Shown: piece after piece, positions 1 through 7,075 of the stretch
Numbering within the stretch: position 1 is the first letter of the stretch
Layout of the letters: the number at the start of each line of letters is the position of its first letter
NCBI GenBank assembly: GCA_015056145.1
Contig: SVGY01000002.1
Span: 141,117 to 205,116 of the forward strand
Direction of reading: 5' to 3'
DNA: 64,000 nucleotides
Source of the DNA: Clostridiales bacterium
Lineage (GTDB): Bacteria > Bacillota > Clostridia > Christensenellales > Aristaeellaceae
Translations under genes and position numbers: made by a program
Notes under the pieces: generated by a model
Databases searched by the model: none
The model's input: the letters and a program-made list of their open reading frames with translations, nothing else
Told to the model about the DNA's origin: nothing

Positions 1-195
1 GGATTTTGCCAGGTAGCATTCCGGCAGAATGATGCGGTAGGCAGAGGGCTTGCTGCCCACCTGCAGCTCCACATCCTGCCAGTATTCGGGCTGGGAGGTG
101 AACTGGTCACAGGCCACACAGGCCCAGGCGGAAAGATCGCTGCCGGGCTTGGGCAACAGCAGCTGACCGGGATAAATGCAGGGATTGAAAGGCAT
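1..195 (-). CDS. DUF1015 family protein, N-terminal part (runs off the left edge)
   Basis: Only the first 65 codons lie in the window. The reading begins MPFNPCIYPGQLLLPKPG and contains the stretch WACVACDQFTSQPEYWQDV. That resembles the N-terminus of Firmicutes DUF1015 proteins, where a 'VACDQYTSxPEYW' signature follows 'iLlPk'. The function of the family is not established. The start is well supported: a strong AAGGAGG site lies 5 bases upstream (201-210). It follows the 1114-residue membrane protein gene on the same strand with only 23 bases between, so the two are probably cotranscribed. Family assignment is by remembered motif, not by a search. Confidence 0.72.
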   Translation of the reverse strand, partial: MPFNPCIYPGQLLLPKPGSDLSAWACVACDQFTSQPEYWQDVELQVGSKPSAYRIILPECYLAKS

Positions 196-218
196 GGGAA
201 TTCCTCCTTAGAACAAAA

Positions 219-3200
219 TTAACGGGCGTTTTCACCATCACGGAGCATGCGATACATCAGGATGATACACTGGCCGTCCGCACCGCCGCTGACGGTACCG
301 AGTGTCATAAGGCGATCGGAGGGGGCCACCTCCACCGAGAAGGGGTAGAGGCTGCGGGACATTGCCTCGCTTACAAAGGCCATCATTTCGTCATCGGTTT
401 TGAAGCTGAGCCTGTCCGCAAAGCGGAAATAGCCGCTTTTAGCCTTATCCGCATCGGCCACCACTACCGCAAAGAGAACGTAGTTTTCCTCCTCGTAGAG
501 GGTGGTCAAAGTGGCAAATGCATTGGCTGCCGCAAAGGCTGCGCCGCCATCCCGGTACTGCCACAGGCTGTGGAAGCCTTTGCCGGGGGTGCTGTCGCTG
601 GCACGGAGCACAATGTTTTCCGGCGGGAAACGCAGGTCCACATCATCCACAATGTATACAGAACCACCCGGGGATGCGGAGCCGCGGTAATTGCGGGAAA
701 GGTAGCTGGTGTTGCGGGACTGCACCACCACTTCGTCCATTATGCCGCCAATGACCAGGCGGCCCTTCACATCCGGGTACTCGGTGCTGATCTTTTCCAT
801 GCTTTCCAGCACATCAGTCAGGGAGTTGTTCCTGTAGCGCAACTGCTTGCTGCGTACGGACGACTCTGCTGTCGTGCCCACATTTGCATTGGGGTAGGGG
901 CCCTCATCTGCGGCATACACCACCGCAGGCGTAGGTGTTGCAGGCGGCAGGGACGTGGGCGTGGGAGGGAGCGTCTCGCCGGAGGGGGGCATATCCACCA
1001 TGAAGGCGTACTGTTCCGGATAATAGCCGTGCTCCTGCTTATATTGCTCACGGTAGGCAGAGGTCTGATCCTCATTGTCGAACACATTCTTAAAGAAGAT
1101 GCCCACCACCACCAGCAGCGCAATAATAATCGCTCCTGCGCCGATAATGGATACAATACGGATGATATCCATCTTTCCCAGCTTTCGGCGGTTTCTTGCC
1201 TGACGGGCCTCGGGACGGGGATCGTAAGCAGGGGCGGGCGTGGTCTGCCCGGGAACGGTTTCCAGCGGAGCCTGGGCCTGACGGCTCATCTGCTGATACT
1301 GCTGGTACAGGTTCTGCTCCCTTTGCTGCACCGGCTGCATGGGAGCTGTATACTGCCCGGTGAAGGTTGCGAATGCGGGGATTTCCGGTTCGTCGGCGGA
1401 AGGAGGCGTGAAACCGAAACCATCGCCAAGCCGGGGCTCCTCGGAATAGAAATCGCCCTCAGAAGGTTCTTCCCCCAGGTCAGCGACCGTCTCTTCCTGA
1501 GGCACATTGCTGTAGGCGCCAAAGAAATCGAAGGGATCTCCAGGGGCAAGGGGGATGTTTGCGCCAAAATCATCTCCGGGCATGTACTCCGGCGCAGGGT
1601 TTGCCGTCGCCCCATCGGATGCACCGCCAGGGTAAAGGCCGAATTCCTCCACGCCCGGGGGATAACCCATGCCGGAAATTTCCATCATCTGGAAACCACC
1701 GGTGGAGAATTCATCCTGATTATCTGCATTGGCAGCAGGCGTTGCGTCGTAAATGGAGGGAGACCAGGGCTGCGGCTCGCTCTGGGCCGCTGCGCTGTAT
1801 CCAGCATCAAAAGCATTTTCCCCGGAATAGGCGGATATATCTGCAAAATCATTCCGGGCCGTTGGCTGGCCGTAACCGCCGTGCCAGTAAAAGGCGCTGT
1901 CTTCCTGTATTTCCGGCAGGGTATCCTGCTCGTAGGTATTGATGTAGGGAAGGGACGGCTCCCGTGCGGGTTCTTCCTCCCGGGGATAGGCGTGAGGCGC
2001 TGCGGAAATCAGCGGTTCCGTGCTGTTTTCCGCTTCCTCTGCCGCAGCTTCCTCCTGCCGGCGGCGCATGCGGCTTCTGCGGCGGGGAGCTGCATCCTTG
2101 AGTTCCTCTTCATGAGGCTGAGAACGATCCTTGTCGCCCTCGTCGGCATCCTCATCTTCAAAAGCGGGTGCGCCAAAGCCTCTCATGGGACGGGTGAAGC
2201 TGGCGTATACCGCAGGCTGCAACTTCTCCCCGTTATCCAGGGGGGCAAGGAAGAGTTCTTCCTCCTCCTCTTCGGCCTCAGCAGGGATGCTGGCAGCGTC
2301 ATCCTGCTCGGAATCTTCTGCGGATACATCAGCGGCTGTCTCTTCCTCCCACTGGGTCATCGGGCCGGAAGGAGAGAGGGAGACGGGCTCGCTGGCGATG
2401 CTTTCGGCTGCTGCATCCTCTTCCCCGGCAGGGATCGCATCGGTGGCTGCAGCGGGGCTCAGATATTGTGCGTCGAAGCTTTCCCCGGCAAAGGCTACCT
2501 CTTCCTCCCGGGCTTCCTCCCACTGGCTCTTCGGGCCGGAAGGAGAGAGGGAGACGGGCTCGCTGGCGATGCTTTCGGCTGCTGCATCCTCTTCCCCGGC
2601 AGGGATCGCATCGGTGGCCGCATCGGGGCTTAGATATTGTGCGTCGAACCTTTCCCCGGCAAAGGCCACCTCTTCCTCCCGGGCTTCCTCCCACTGGGTC
2701 ATCAAATCCGAGGGGGAGAGAGGCGAAGCAGGAACGGAGGCATCTTCTTCCCCTGCGGGCTGGGCCCATTCATTGGGCGTGTACGCAGGTTCTTTTCCGG
2801 ACACATTTTCGCCGGGGCTTTCCCGGTCATCCATGCGGGAAAAGCCCAGCGGGGCACGCAGCCCTGCGGCGACAGGTTTCATGGGCTGAGGGCGTGCCTC
2901 TTCCCATTCGTTGGGCAGGTAGCTGGGCCTCATAAATCCGGCAGGCTGGGAGTCGCTGGTTACATACTCCGCAGAGCGGTTTTCCGCTCCGGGTTCCAAG
3001 GGTTCCAGATACAACTCCTCGCTCTCTGGGCAAACCGGTGCAGAAAGGGCTTCACCATGTTCTTCCGGGCGGGCGGGCTGTGCAAAGCCACCCACAACCG
3101 GGGCCGCAGGTTCCGGGCGGGGCCGTTCTCTCCATTGTGGCGGGGCAAAGCCATCCGCATTGCGCTGGGAATCCTTCTGCCGCTGCCAGAGAGGCTGCGA

Positions 3201-3563
3201 AGCGGTTTTCTCCGCTTCTCCTGTTTTGGCGGCAGACTCCGCAAAGGCCGGTTTCTGCCACAGATCCGGCGAAGCAGCAGCTCGCCTGCCTTCTGCCCGC
3301 ATGGGCAACGGCGCACGCTCGCCCAGCCGCTTTTCCTCCCCGGCGGAAGAAAGCCCGGGAGCCTTGGCAAGATAGGACGTGGTCGGTTTTTCCGGACTGG
3401 TGTTGAGCGGCTTTGTCCAGGAGGATGCAAACCCGCCGTAGCGCTGACCGGGAATCATCACCGGCGGCGCATGGAGATGGCTGGTTTTCTTCTGCGCAGG
3501 CTGACTGTCCTGATCCTGAAAACTGACCCGCTTGAAGGGATTGGGTTTTTCCTCGGGATACAT
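219..3563 (-). CDS. large single-pass membrane protein with acidic repeat-rich N-terminal region
   Basis: Hypothetical protein of 1114 residues. About the first 800 residues are low-complexity and rich in Glu, Pro, Ala and Ser, and hold a 57-residue repeat (SPSGPxxQWEEAREEEVAFAGE and following) at roughly residues 285-415. One hydrophobic helix at about 800-830 (IIRIVSIIGAGAIIIALLVV) follows a short basic stretch (RNRRKLGK), which predicts a cytoplasmic N-terminus. A Pro/Thr linker (PPTPTSLPPATPTP) then leads to a ~230-residue outer domain that I do not recognise. The start MYPEEKP is preferred over one 15 codons upstream because AAAGGAGG lies 10 bases before it. The gene follows the first SCP2 copy; the duplicated segment at 3576-4424 ends inside its ribosome binding site. 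A role in envelope or division scaffolding is only a guess. Confidence 0.75.
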   Translation of the reverse strand: MYPEEKPNPFKRVSFQDQDSQPAQKKTSHLHAPPVMIPGQRYGGFASSWTKPLNTSPEKPTTSYLAKAPGLSSAGEEKRLGERAPLPMRAEGRRAAASPDLWQKPAFAESAAKTGEAEKTASQPLWQRQKDSQRNADGFAPPQWRERPRPEPAAPVVGGFAQPARPEEHGEALSAPVCPESEELYLEPLEPGAENRSAEYVTSDSQPAGFMRPSYLPNEWEEARPQPMKPVAAGLRAPLGFSRMDDRESPGENVSGKEPAYTPNEWAQPAGEEDASVPASPLSPSDLMTQWEEAREEEVAFAGERFDAQYLSPDAATDAIPAGEEDAAAESIASEPVSLSPSGPKSQWEEAREEEVAFAGESFDAQYLSPAAATDAIPAGEEDAAAESIASEPVSLSPSGPMTQWEEETAADVSAEDSEQDDAASIPAEAEEEEEELFLAPLDNGEKLQPAVYASFTRPMRGFGAPAFEDEDADEGDKDRSQPHEEELKDAAPRRRSRMRRRQEEAAAEEAENSTEPLISAAPHAYPREEEPAREPSLPYINTYEQDTLPEIQEDSAFYWHGGYGQPTARNDFADISAYSGENAFDAGYSAAAQSEPQPWSPSIYDATPAANADNQDEFSTGGFQMMEISGMGYPPGVEEFGLYPGGASDGATANPAPEYMPGDDFGANIPLAPGDPFDFFGAYSNVPQEETVADLGEEPSEGDFYSEEPRLGDGFGFTPPSADEPEIPAFATFTGQYTAPMQPVQQREQNLYQQYQQMSRQAQAPLETVPGQTTPAPAYDPRPEARQARNRRKLGKMDIIRIVSIIGAGAIIIALLVVVGIFFKNVFDNEDQTSAYREQYKQEHGYYPEQYAFMVDMPPSGETLPPTPTSLPPATPTPAVVYAADEGPYPNANVGTTAESSVRSKQLRYRNNSLTDVLESMEKISTEYPDVKGRLVIGGIMDEVVVQSRNTSYLSRNYRGSASPGGSVYIVDDVDLRFPPENIVLRASDSTPGKGFHSLWQYRDGGAAFAAANAFATLTTLYEEENYVLFAVVVADADKAKSGYFRFADRLSFKTDDEMMAFVSEAMSRSLYPFSVEVAPSDRLMTLGTVSGGADGQCIILMYRMLRDGENAR
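2345..2700 (-). repeat. 171-bp in-frame tandem repeat inside the large membrane protein gene
   Basis: Two nearly identical 171-bp units (57 codons) plus a partial third lie head to tail. The same stretch starting cactggGTCAT/cactggCTCTT recurs at 2350 and 2521, and again in part near 2692. The length is a multiple of three, so copy-number change would keep the frame. The high identity suggests recent expansion or homogenisation. Confidence 0.85.
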
Positions 3564-3575
3564 CCGGCCTGCGCC

Positions 3576-4424
3576 TCCTTTCATGCCGGAAAACCGGCGT
3601 AAATACAATCAATCATCAAAGAAATTCTGCAAAACGGAGCATGGCCGCCTTGCTGCCGCTGAGGATCAGTTTTCCCCGGAGCAAAGCCGTGAGGGGCTTC
3701 TGCTTGCGCAGAAAAACATCCATCATATCCTTTTCCGTGGCTGAGAGGATGCAGTCGGCTTCATCCATCTCCGTCTTTTCAAAATACTGCCCGTCCACCA
3801 GGGAAAAGGCCTTCACAAGCCCCGTATCCGTTACGCAGAAACGGTAAGCGTAGGTAATGCCCCGGAGCTCGTCGGGGTTATTGCTGAGAATCACGCCCAC
3901 TGCATCCAGCAGTTCTCTCAGAGGCGTATCGGGCCTGACCTGATCCAGCATCTGCCGGATCTGGGTTTTCACTTTGCCCATTACCGTTCTCCTTCCTTTA
4001 TCAGCTGCTCAAGCAAGGCTTCGCAGCCTCGGTTCACATCCTGCCAGGTGGCTTCAAAGTCTCCGGTATACCAGGGATCCGCCACGTCACGGCCATCGCC
4101 GCACAGGGACAGCAGCTTGACAAGCTTATGTTCCGGATCATCAGGAAAAAGGCGGCGCAGGTTTTTCATGTTCCACTCGTCCATACCGATGAGCAGATCG
4201 TAGTCCTGATAATCTTCCCGGGTTACCTGCCGGGCGGTTTTGCCCTTGCAGGAAATGCCGTGCTCGCTAAGCTTGCGCCGGGTACCCGGATGCACGGGGT
4301 TGCCCAGTTCCTCGGTGCTGGTGGCGGCAGAGGCCACCTCAACCCAATGGGAAAGCCCATGCTTTTCCACCATATCCTTCATAACGAACTCCGCCATGGG
4401 GCTGCGGCAGATATTGCCGTGGCA
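3576..4424. repeat. 849-bp direct repeat, copy 1 (SCP2 + LMW phosphatase cassette)
   Basis: Matches 5767-6615 at a constant offset of 2191 bases; I count three differences by eye (two non-synonymous and one synonymous, all in the phosphatase gene). One end lies inside the ribosome binding site of the next gene downstream, the other inside codon 8-9 of the phosphatase gene. Between the SCP2 stop and that ribosome binding site is a perfect GCCGG-AAAA-CCGGC palindrome at 3585-3598. Confidence 0.95.
3616..3981 (-). CDS. SCP2 sterol-binding-domain family protein, copy 1
   Basis: 121-residue cytoplasmic protein, essentially a lone SCP2-like lipid-binding domain. The C-terminal half (ADCILSATEKDMMDVFLRKQ, then a glycine-containing GKLILSGS stretch) fits the SCP2 pattern. 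Family members bind lipids or act as small carriers; no substrate can be read from the sequence. It overlaps the upstream phosphatase gene by one base (TAATG), so the two are translationally coupled. It is identical in protein sequence to the gene at 5807-6172. The downstream gene is the large membrane protein. Confidence 0.75.
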   Translation of the reverse strand: MGKVKTQIRQMLDQVRPDTPLRELLDAVGVILSNNPDELRGITYAYRFCVTDTGLVKAFSLVDGQYFEKTEMDEADCILSATEKDMMDVFLRKQKPLTALLRGKLILSGSKAAMLRFAEFL

Positions 4425-4448
4425 AATAAAGAGGATGCGTTTTATCAT
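3981..4448 (-). CDS. low-molecular-weight protein tyrosine phosphatase, copy 1
   Basis: 155-residue LMW-PTP (arsenate-reductase-like fold). The catalytic loop CHGNICRS (C9, R15) matches CX5R, and the general-acid motif DPW appears in ADPWYTGDFEATW. Such enzymes dephosphorylate Tyr (sometimes Arg) phosphoproteins, often in control of surface polysaccharide or stress. I chose MIKRILFICHG because the family begins there and a GAGGCG site lies 5 bases upstream; the reading frame is open 33 codons further up. It differs from the copy at 6172-6636 by two residues (R/C and S/G in the 'RxKLxEHG' segment) and by a different start of the protein. It is coupled to the SCP2 gene. Confidence 0.92.
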   Translation of the reverse strand: MIKRILFICHGNICRSPMAEFVMKDMVEKHGLSHWVEVASAATSTEELGNPVHPGTRRKLSEHGISCKGKTARQVTREDYQDYDLLIGMDEWNMKNLRRLFPDDPEHKLVKLLSLCGDGRDVADPWYTGDFEATWQDVNRGCEALLEQLIKEGER

Positions 4449-4577
4449 AGTCGCCTCGAAATTATCTGAAATGCCGCAGGCAAAACCGGGAGGTATCCAT
4501 CCTGCGCAAAGCTTATGCGGCAATGCTTTCCGCCCCGAAAAGCGCAAAAATGGACAGGGGTAGAAAACATCTATTCT

Positions 4578-4606
4578 ATTGTACCATATTCCGGGTCATT
4601 TGCAAA
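4578..4606 (-). promoter_or_regulatory. candidate promoter for phosphatase/SCP2 cassette 1
   Basis: Reading the minus strand, TTTGCA (4601-4606) and TACAAT (4578-4583) are 17 bases apart, about 130 bases upstream of the phosphatase start. Confidence 0.5.
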
Positions 4607-4653
4607 TGTTGGTTGGAAGAAAGTACAGGGCGCCTTTCATTCCTCCATATGCA

Positions 4654-4691
4654 AAGACGGCCCCCTCCGCACAGGCGGAAGGAGTCGTCTT
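4654..4691 (-). terminator. hairpin downstream of the 347-residue membrane protein gene
   Basis: AAGACG pairs with CGTCTT around an inner CTCCGC/GCGGA stem; on the minus strand a short T run follows. It lies just past the stop at 4713 and before the promoter of cassette 1. Confidence 0.5.
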
Positions 4692-4712
4692 CTCTGGCAG
4701 CTGAGGCTGCCG

Positions 4713-5756
4713 TCATGCATTTTTCGCCATTTCGTTCAACAGCCAGCGGTATTCCTTAGGGCTTATTTTTCCCTCAAAGAGCATACTCTTGGCTGCATCC
4801 GTTGTGAAAGAATCCGAATAACCCGCCTTTTTCCAGGATTCTATATTGTTGCGAGTCTCCTCCAGGAAAACTTTTCGCTGTTTTTCCTGATTGACCTTAT
4901 TGTTTTTACTCTTGCCCTGGATTTCCTCAAGCATCGAGCCCAAAAAATAAACTGCAATAAAGAAAATGAACGTCAATCCAAATATTTTGGCAAAAGTCTT
5001 GAAGGGAACAGGCTTGCTCAGCAGACCATTAAGCCAGAAGATCGTAATCAGCAGAATCCACATATACTCTGGAAATACCATATAGCATGGAAACGATCCT
5101 TCACTGTATCCCATGATCAGTTCTACCGTAACAAATGCCATAAATCTAAGCGCCAGATAACAGGATATTACCTGAAGCATGGTACGGATACTGCGGGGCC
5201 AGATGGCACAAATCAGCAAAAACAGAGGTGCTATCACTTCGCTGCCCATCTCCAGGCAATATGCCCACACCGCATTCCAGGCAATCAGCAAAACAGAACA
5301 AGATATAGCCAGGGGCTGCTTTACCTGCTGAATTCCGTAAAGTGCGCCAATGAGCAGTGAGCATTCAACGATTCTCTTCATCACCATACGGAAGTATCGG
5401 TAATCTTCAACCCATGCCAGGCTGTCCCATCCCCAGTAATGCTCGCATGCGGGAACGGTTGACTGAAGGCAGTTTACCAGCGTTGCAACAAGCAAACCAA
5501 CGTAGACAACCGTACAGGCTACGGTTATCCATTTGTTTCTATTAAGGAAAACCAGTCCGATGATCAAAACCGGAATCTGCAAAAGAAGCAGAGTTTCCTG
5601 AACCTTAATCGCCGGATATTCCCCGCTGTCTCTTAGATTACAATCATAAAAATTATATGCCAGTTGAAGAAGCGGCCTAAAGTAAATCAACGCTATGCAC
5701 AAAGCAAGGGCAACAATGATCCCTTTTTTGATTTTCCGTTTTTGTTCCTGAGCCAT
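4713..5756 (-). CDS. multi-pass membrane protein with SHOCT-like C-terminal tail
   Basis: 347 residues, unknown function. About eight hydrophobic helices follow a basic N-terminus (MAQEQKRKIKKG). The C-terminal ~45 residues are soluble: a charged stretch, then NNIESWKKAGYSDSFTTDAA and GKISPKEYRWLLNEM. The same tail closes the protein at 8866-10098 (NNMASWQEAGFSDTFTVEAA, GRISYQEYKWLLSEL), and the two share overall layout, so they are paralogues. The tail recalls short SHOCT-type domains. The gene is visibly richer in A and T than its neighbours. It lies between the two phosphatase/SCP2 cassettes and follows SCP2 copy 2 through the same leader that precedes the large membrane protein gene. Start supported by AAAGGATG 8 bases upstream. 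Confidence 0.75.
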   Translation of the reverse strand: MAQEQKRKIKKGIIVALALCIALIYFRPLLQLAYNFYDCNLRDSGEYPAIKVQETLLLLQIPVLIIGLVFLNRNKWITVACTVVYVGLLVATLVNCLQSTVPACEHYWGWDSLAWVEDYRYFRMVMKRIVECSLLIGALYGIQQVKQPLAISCSVLLIAWNAVWAYCLEMGSEVIAPLFLLICAIWPRSIRTMLQVISCYLALRFMAFVTVELIMGYSEGSFPCYMVFPEYMWILLITIFWLNGLLSKPVPFKTFAKIFGLTFIFFIAVYFLGSMLEEIQGKSKNNKVNQEKQRKVFLEETRNNIESWKKAGYSDSFTTDAAKSMLFEGKISPKEYRWLLNEMAKNA

Positions 5757-5766
5757 TTTTATTTCA

Positions 5767-6615
5767 TCCTTTCATGCCGGAAAACCGGCGTAAATACAAT
5801 CAATCATCAAAGAAATTCTGCAAAACGGAGCATGGCCGCCTTGCTGCCGCTGAGGATCAGTTTTCCCCGGAGCAAAGCCGTGAGGGGCTTCTGCTTGCGC
5901 AGAAAAACATCCATCATATCCTTTTCCGTGGCTGAGAGGATGCAGTCGGCTTCATCCATCTCCGTCTTTTCAAAATACTGCCCGTCCACCAGGGAAAAGG
6001 CCTTCACAAGCCCCGTATCCGTTACGCAGAAACGGTAAGCGTAGGTAATGCCCCGGAGCTCGTCGGGGTTATTGCTGAGAATCACGCCCACTGCATCCAG
6101 CAGTTCTCTCAGAGGCGTATCGGGCCTGACCTGATCCAGCATCTGCCGGATCTGGGTTTTCACTTTGCCCATTACCGTTCTCCTTCCTTTATCAGCTGCT
6201 CAAGCAAGGCTTCGCAGCCTCGGTTCACATCCTGCCAGGTGGCTTCAAAGTCTCCGGTATACCAGGGATCCGCCACGTCACGGCCATCGCCGCACAGGGA
6301 CAGCAGCTTGACAAGCTTATGTTCCGGATCATCAGGAAAAAGGCGGCGCAGGTTTTTCATGTTCCACTCGTCCATACCGATGAGCAGATCGTAGTCCTGA
6401 TAATCTTCCCGGGTTACCTGCCGGGCGGTTTTGCCCTTGCAGGAAATGCCGTGCTCGCCAAGCTTGCACCGGGTACCCGGATGCACGGGGTTGCCCAGTT
6501 CCTCGGTGCTGGTGGCGGCAGAGGCCACCTCCACCCAATGGGAAAGCCCATGCTTTTCCACCATATCCTTCATAACGAACTCCGCCATGGGGCTGCGGCA
6601 GATATTGCCGTGGCA
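5767..6615. repeat. 849-bp direct repeat, copy 2 (SCP2 + LMW phosphatase cassette)
   Basis: Second copy of the segment at 3576-4424. It ends inside the ribosome binding site of the membrane protein gene (5756) on one side and inside the phosphatase coding region on the other. The GCCGG/CCGGC palindrome is at 5776-5789. Confidence 0.95.
5807..6172 (-). CDS. SCP2 sterol-binding-domain family protein, copy 2
   Basis: Identical in protein sequence to the 121-residue SCP2-like protein at 3616-3981, within the 849-bp repeat. It overlaps the phosphatase stop by one base and is followed after 50 bases by the multi-pass membrane protein gene. The identical sequence points to recent duplication or gene conversion, not to divergent roles. 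Confidence 0.75.
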   Translation of the reverse strand: MGKVKTQIRQMLDQVRPDTPLRELLDAVGVILSNNPDELRGITYAYRFCVTDTGLVKAFSLVDGQYFEKTEMDEADCILSATEKDMMDVFLRKQKPLTALLRGKLILSGSKAAMLRFAEFL

Positions 6616-6636
6616 GATGAAAAGCAACTTTTTCAT
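6172..6636 (-). CDS. low-molecular-weight protein tyrosine phosphatase, copy 2
   Basis: 154-residue LMW-PTP with the same CHGNICRS loop and DPW acid motif as copy 1. The start MKKLLFICHG is homologous to MIKRILFICHG of copy 1 but the DNA of these first codons is different: near-identity begins only at about codon 8. A GGAGG lies 12 bases upstream of the ATG. The open frame continues upstream to 6882 but that part does not look like the family. Confidence 0.92.
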   Translation of the reverse strand: MKKLLFICHGNICRSPMAEFVMKDMVEKHGLSHWVEVASAATSTEELGNPVHPGTRCKLGEHGISCKGKTARQVTREDYQDYDLLIGMDEWNMKNLRRLFPDDPEHKLVKLLSLCGDGRDVADPWYTGDFEATWQDVNRGCEALLEQLIKEGER

Positions 6637-7075
6637 TGGTTCCACAAGCCTCCATATTTCATTGAAACGCTTGCATATCATGGGTATACAGCCGAGGCCC
6701 GCCGCACATTCGCAAAAACGCCGCTGCGTTCTCCTGCACAACGCAGCCCTTGCGGCCCCTGCCTGTTCCCTGCTTTTTCCAATGCGAAAAAAGCGTCGCT
6801 TTGACGGAACTATCATAACACACCAACGCTCTTTTTTCCATATTGAATGTTGAATTATCAAATAGATGAACGCCGGTTCCATATACTGTTCAAAGACGGA
6901 CGCTCCGCACCCTGTTCTTTCTTTTCGGAAACCTCGGTTTCTTTTTCCTTTGCTTATTTATTGTACTTTTGTTGATTTCATCACTGTAGTGTGATAAACT
7001 GATGCTAATCTATCTTACTGGAATCATGGTATGGTTCATTCCTGTACCGCATCCACAACAAAGGAGGAGCTCTTT
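6637..7075. other. intergenic region between phosphatase copy 2 and putP
   Basis: About 440 bases between divergent genes. The left part (6640-6850) codes for nothing recognisable. The right part holds the putP promoter and a short palindrome. No RNA gene was recognised. Confidence 0.6.
6972..7000 (+). promoter_or_regulatory. putP promoter with embedded palindrome
   Basis: TTGATT (6972-6977) and TAAACT (6995-7000) are 17 bases apart. The spacer carries an imperfect palindrome, ATCACTGTAGTGTGAT (6979-6994), which could be an operator. The start codon is 75 bases downstream. Confidence 0.55.

Noticed and set aside
570..2633. 687-codon plus-strand open frame opposite the large membrane protein gene
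   Set aside because: It lies fully antisense to a gene with a good ribosome binding site and sensible composition; its product has no fold-like pattern and arises from the GC-rich codon bias.
6172..6882. Longer phosphatase with ~80 extra N-terminal residues
   Set aside because: The extra part is unlike the family and the catalytic loop must be close to the N-terminus; the homologous copy starts at the same place.
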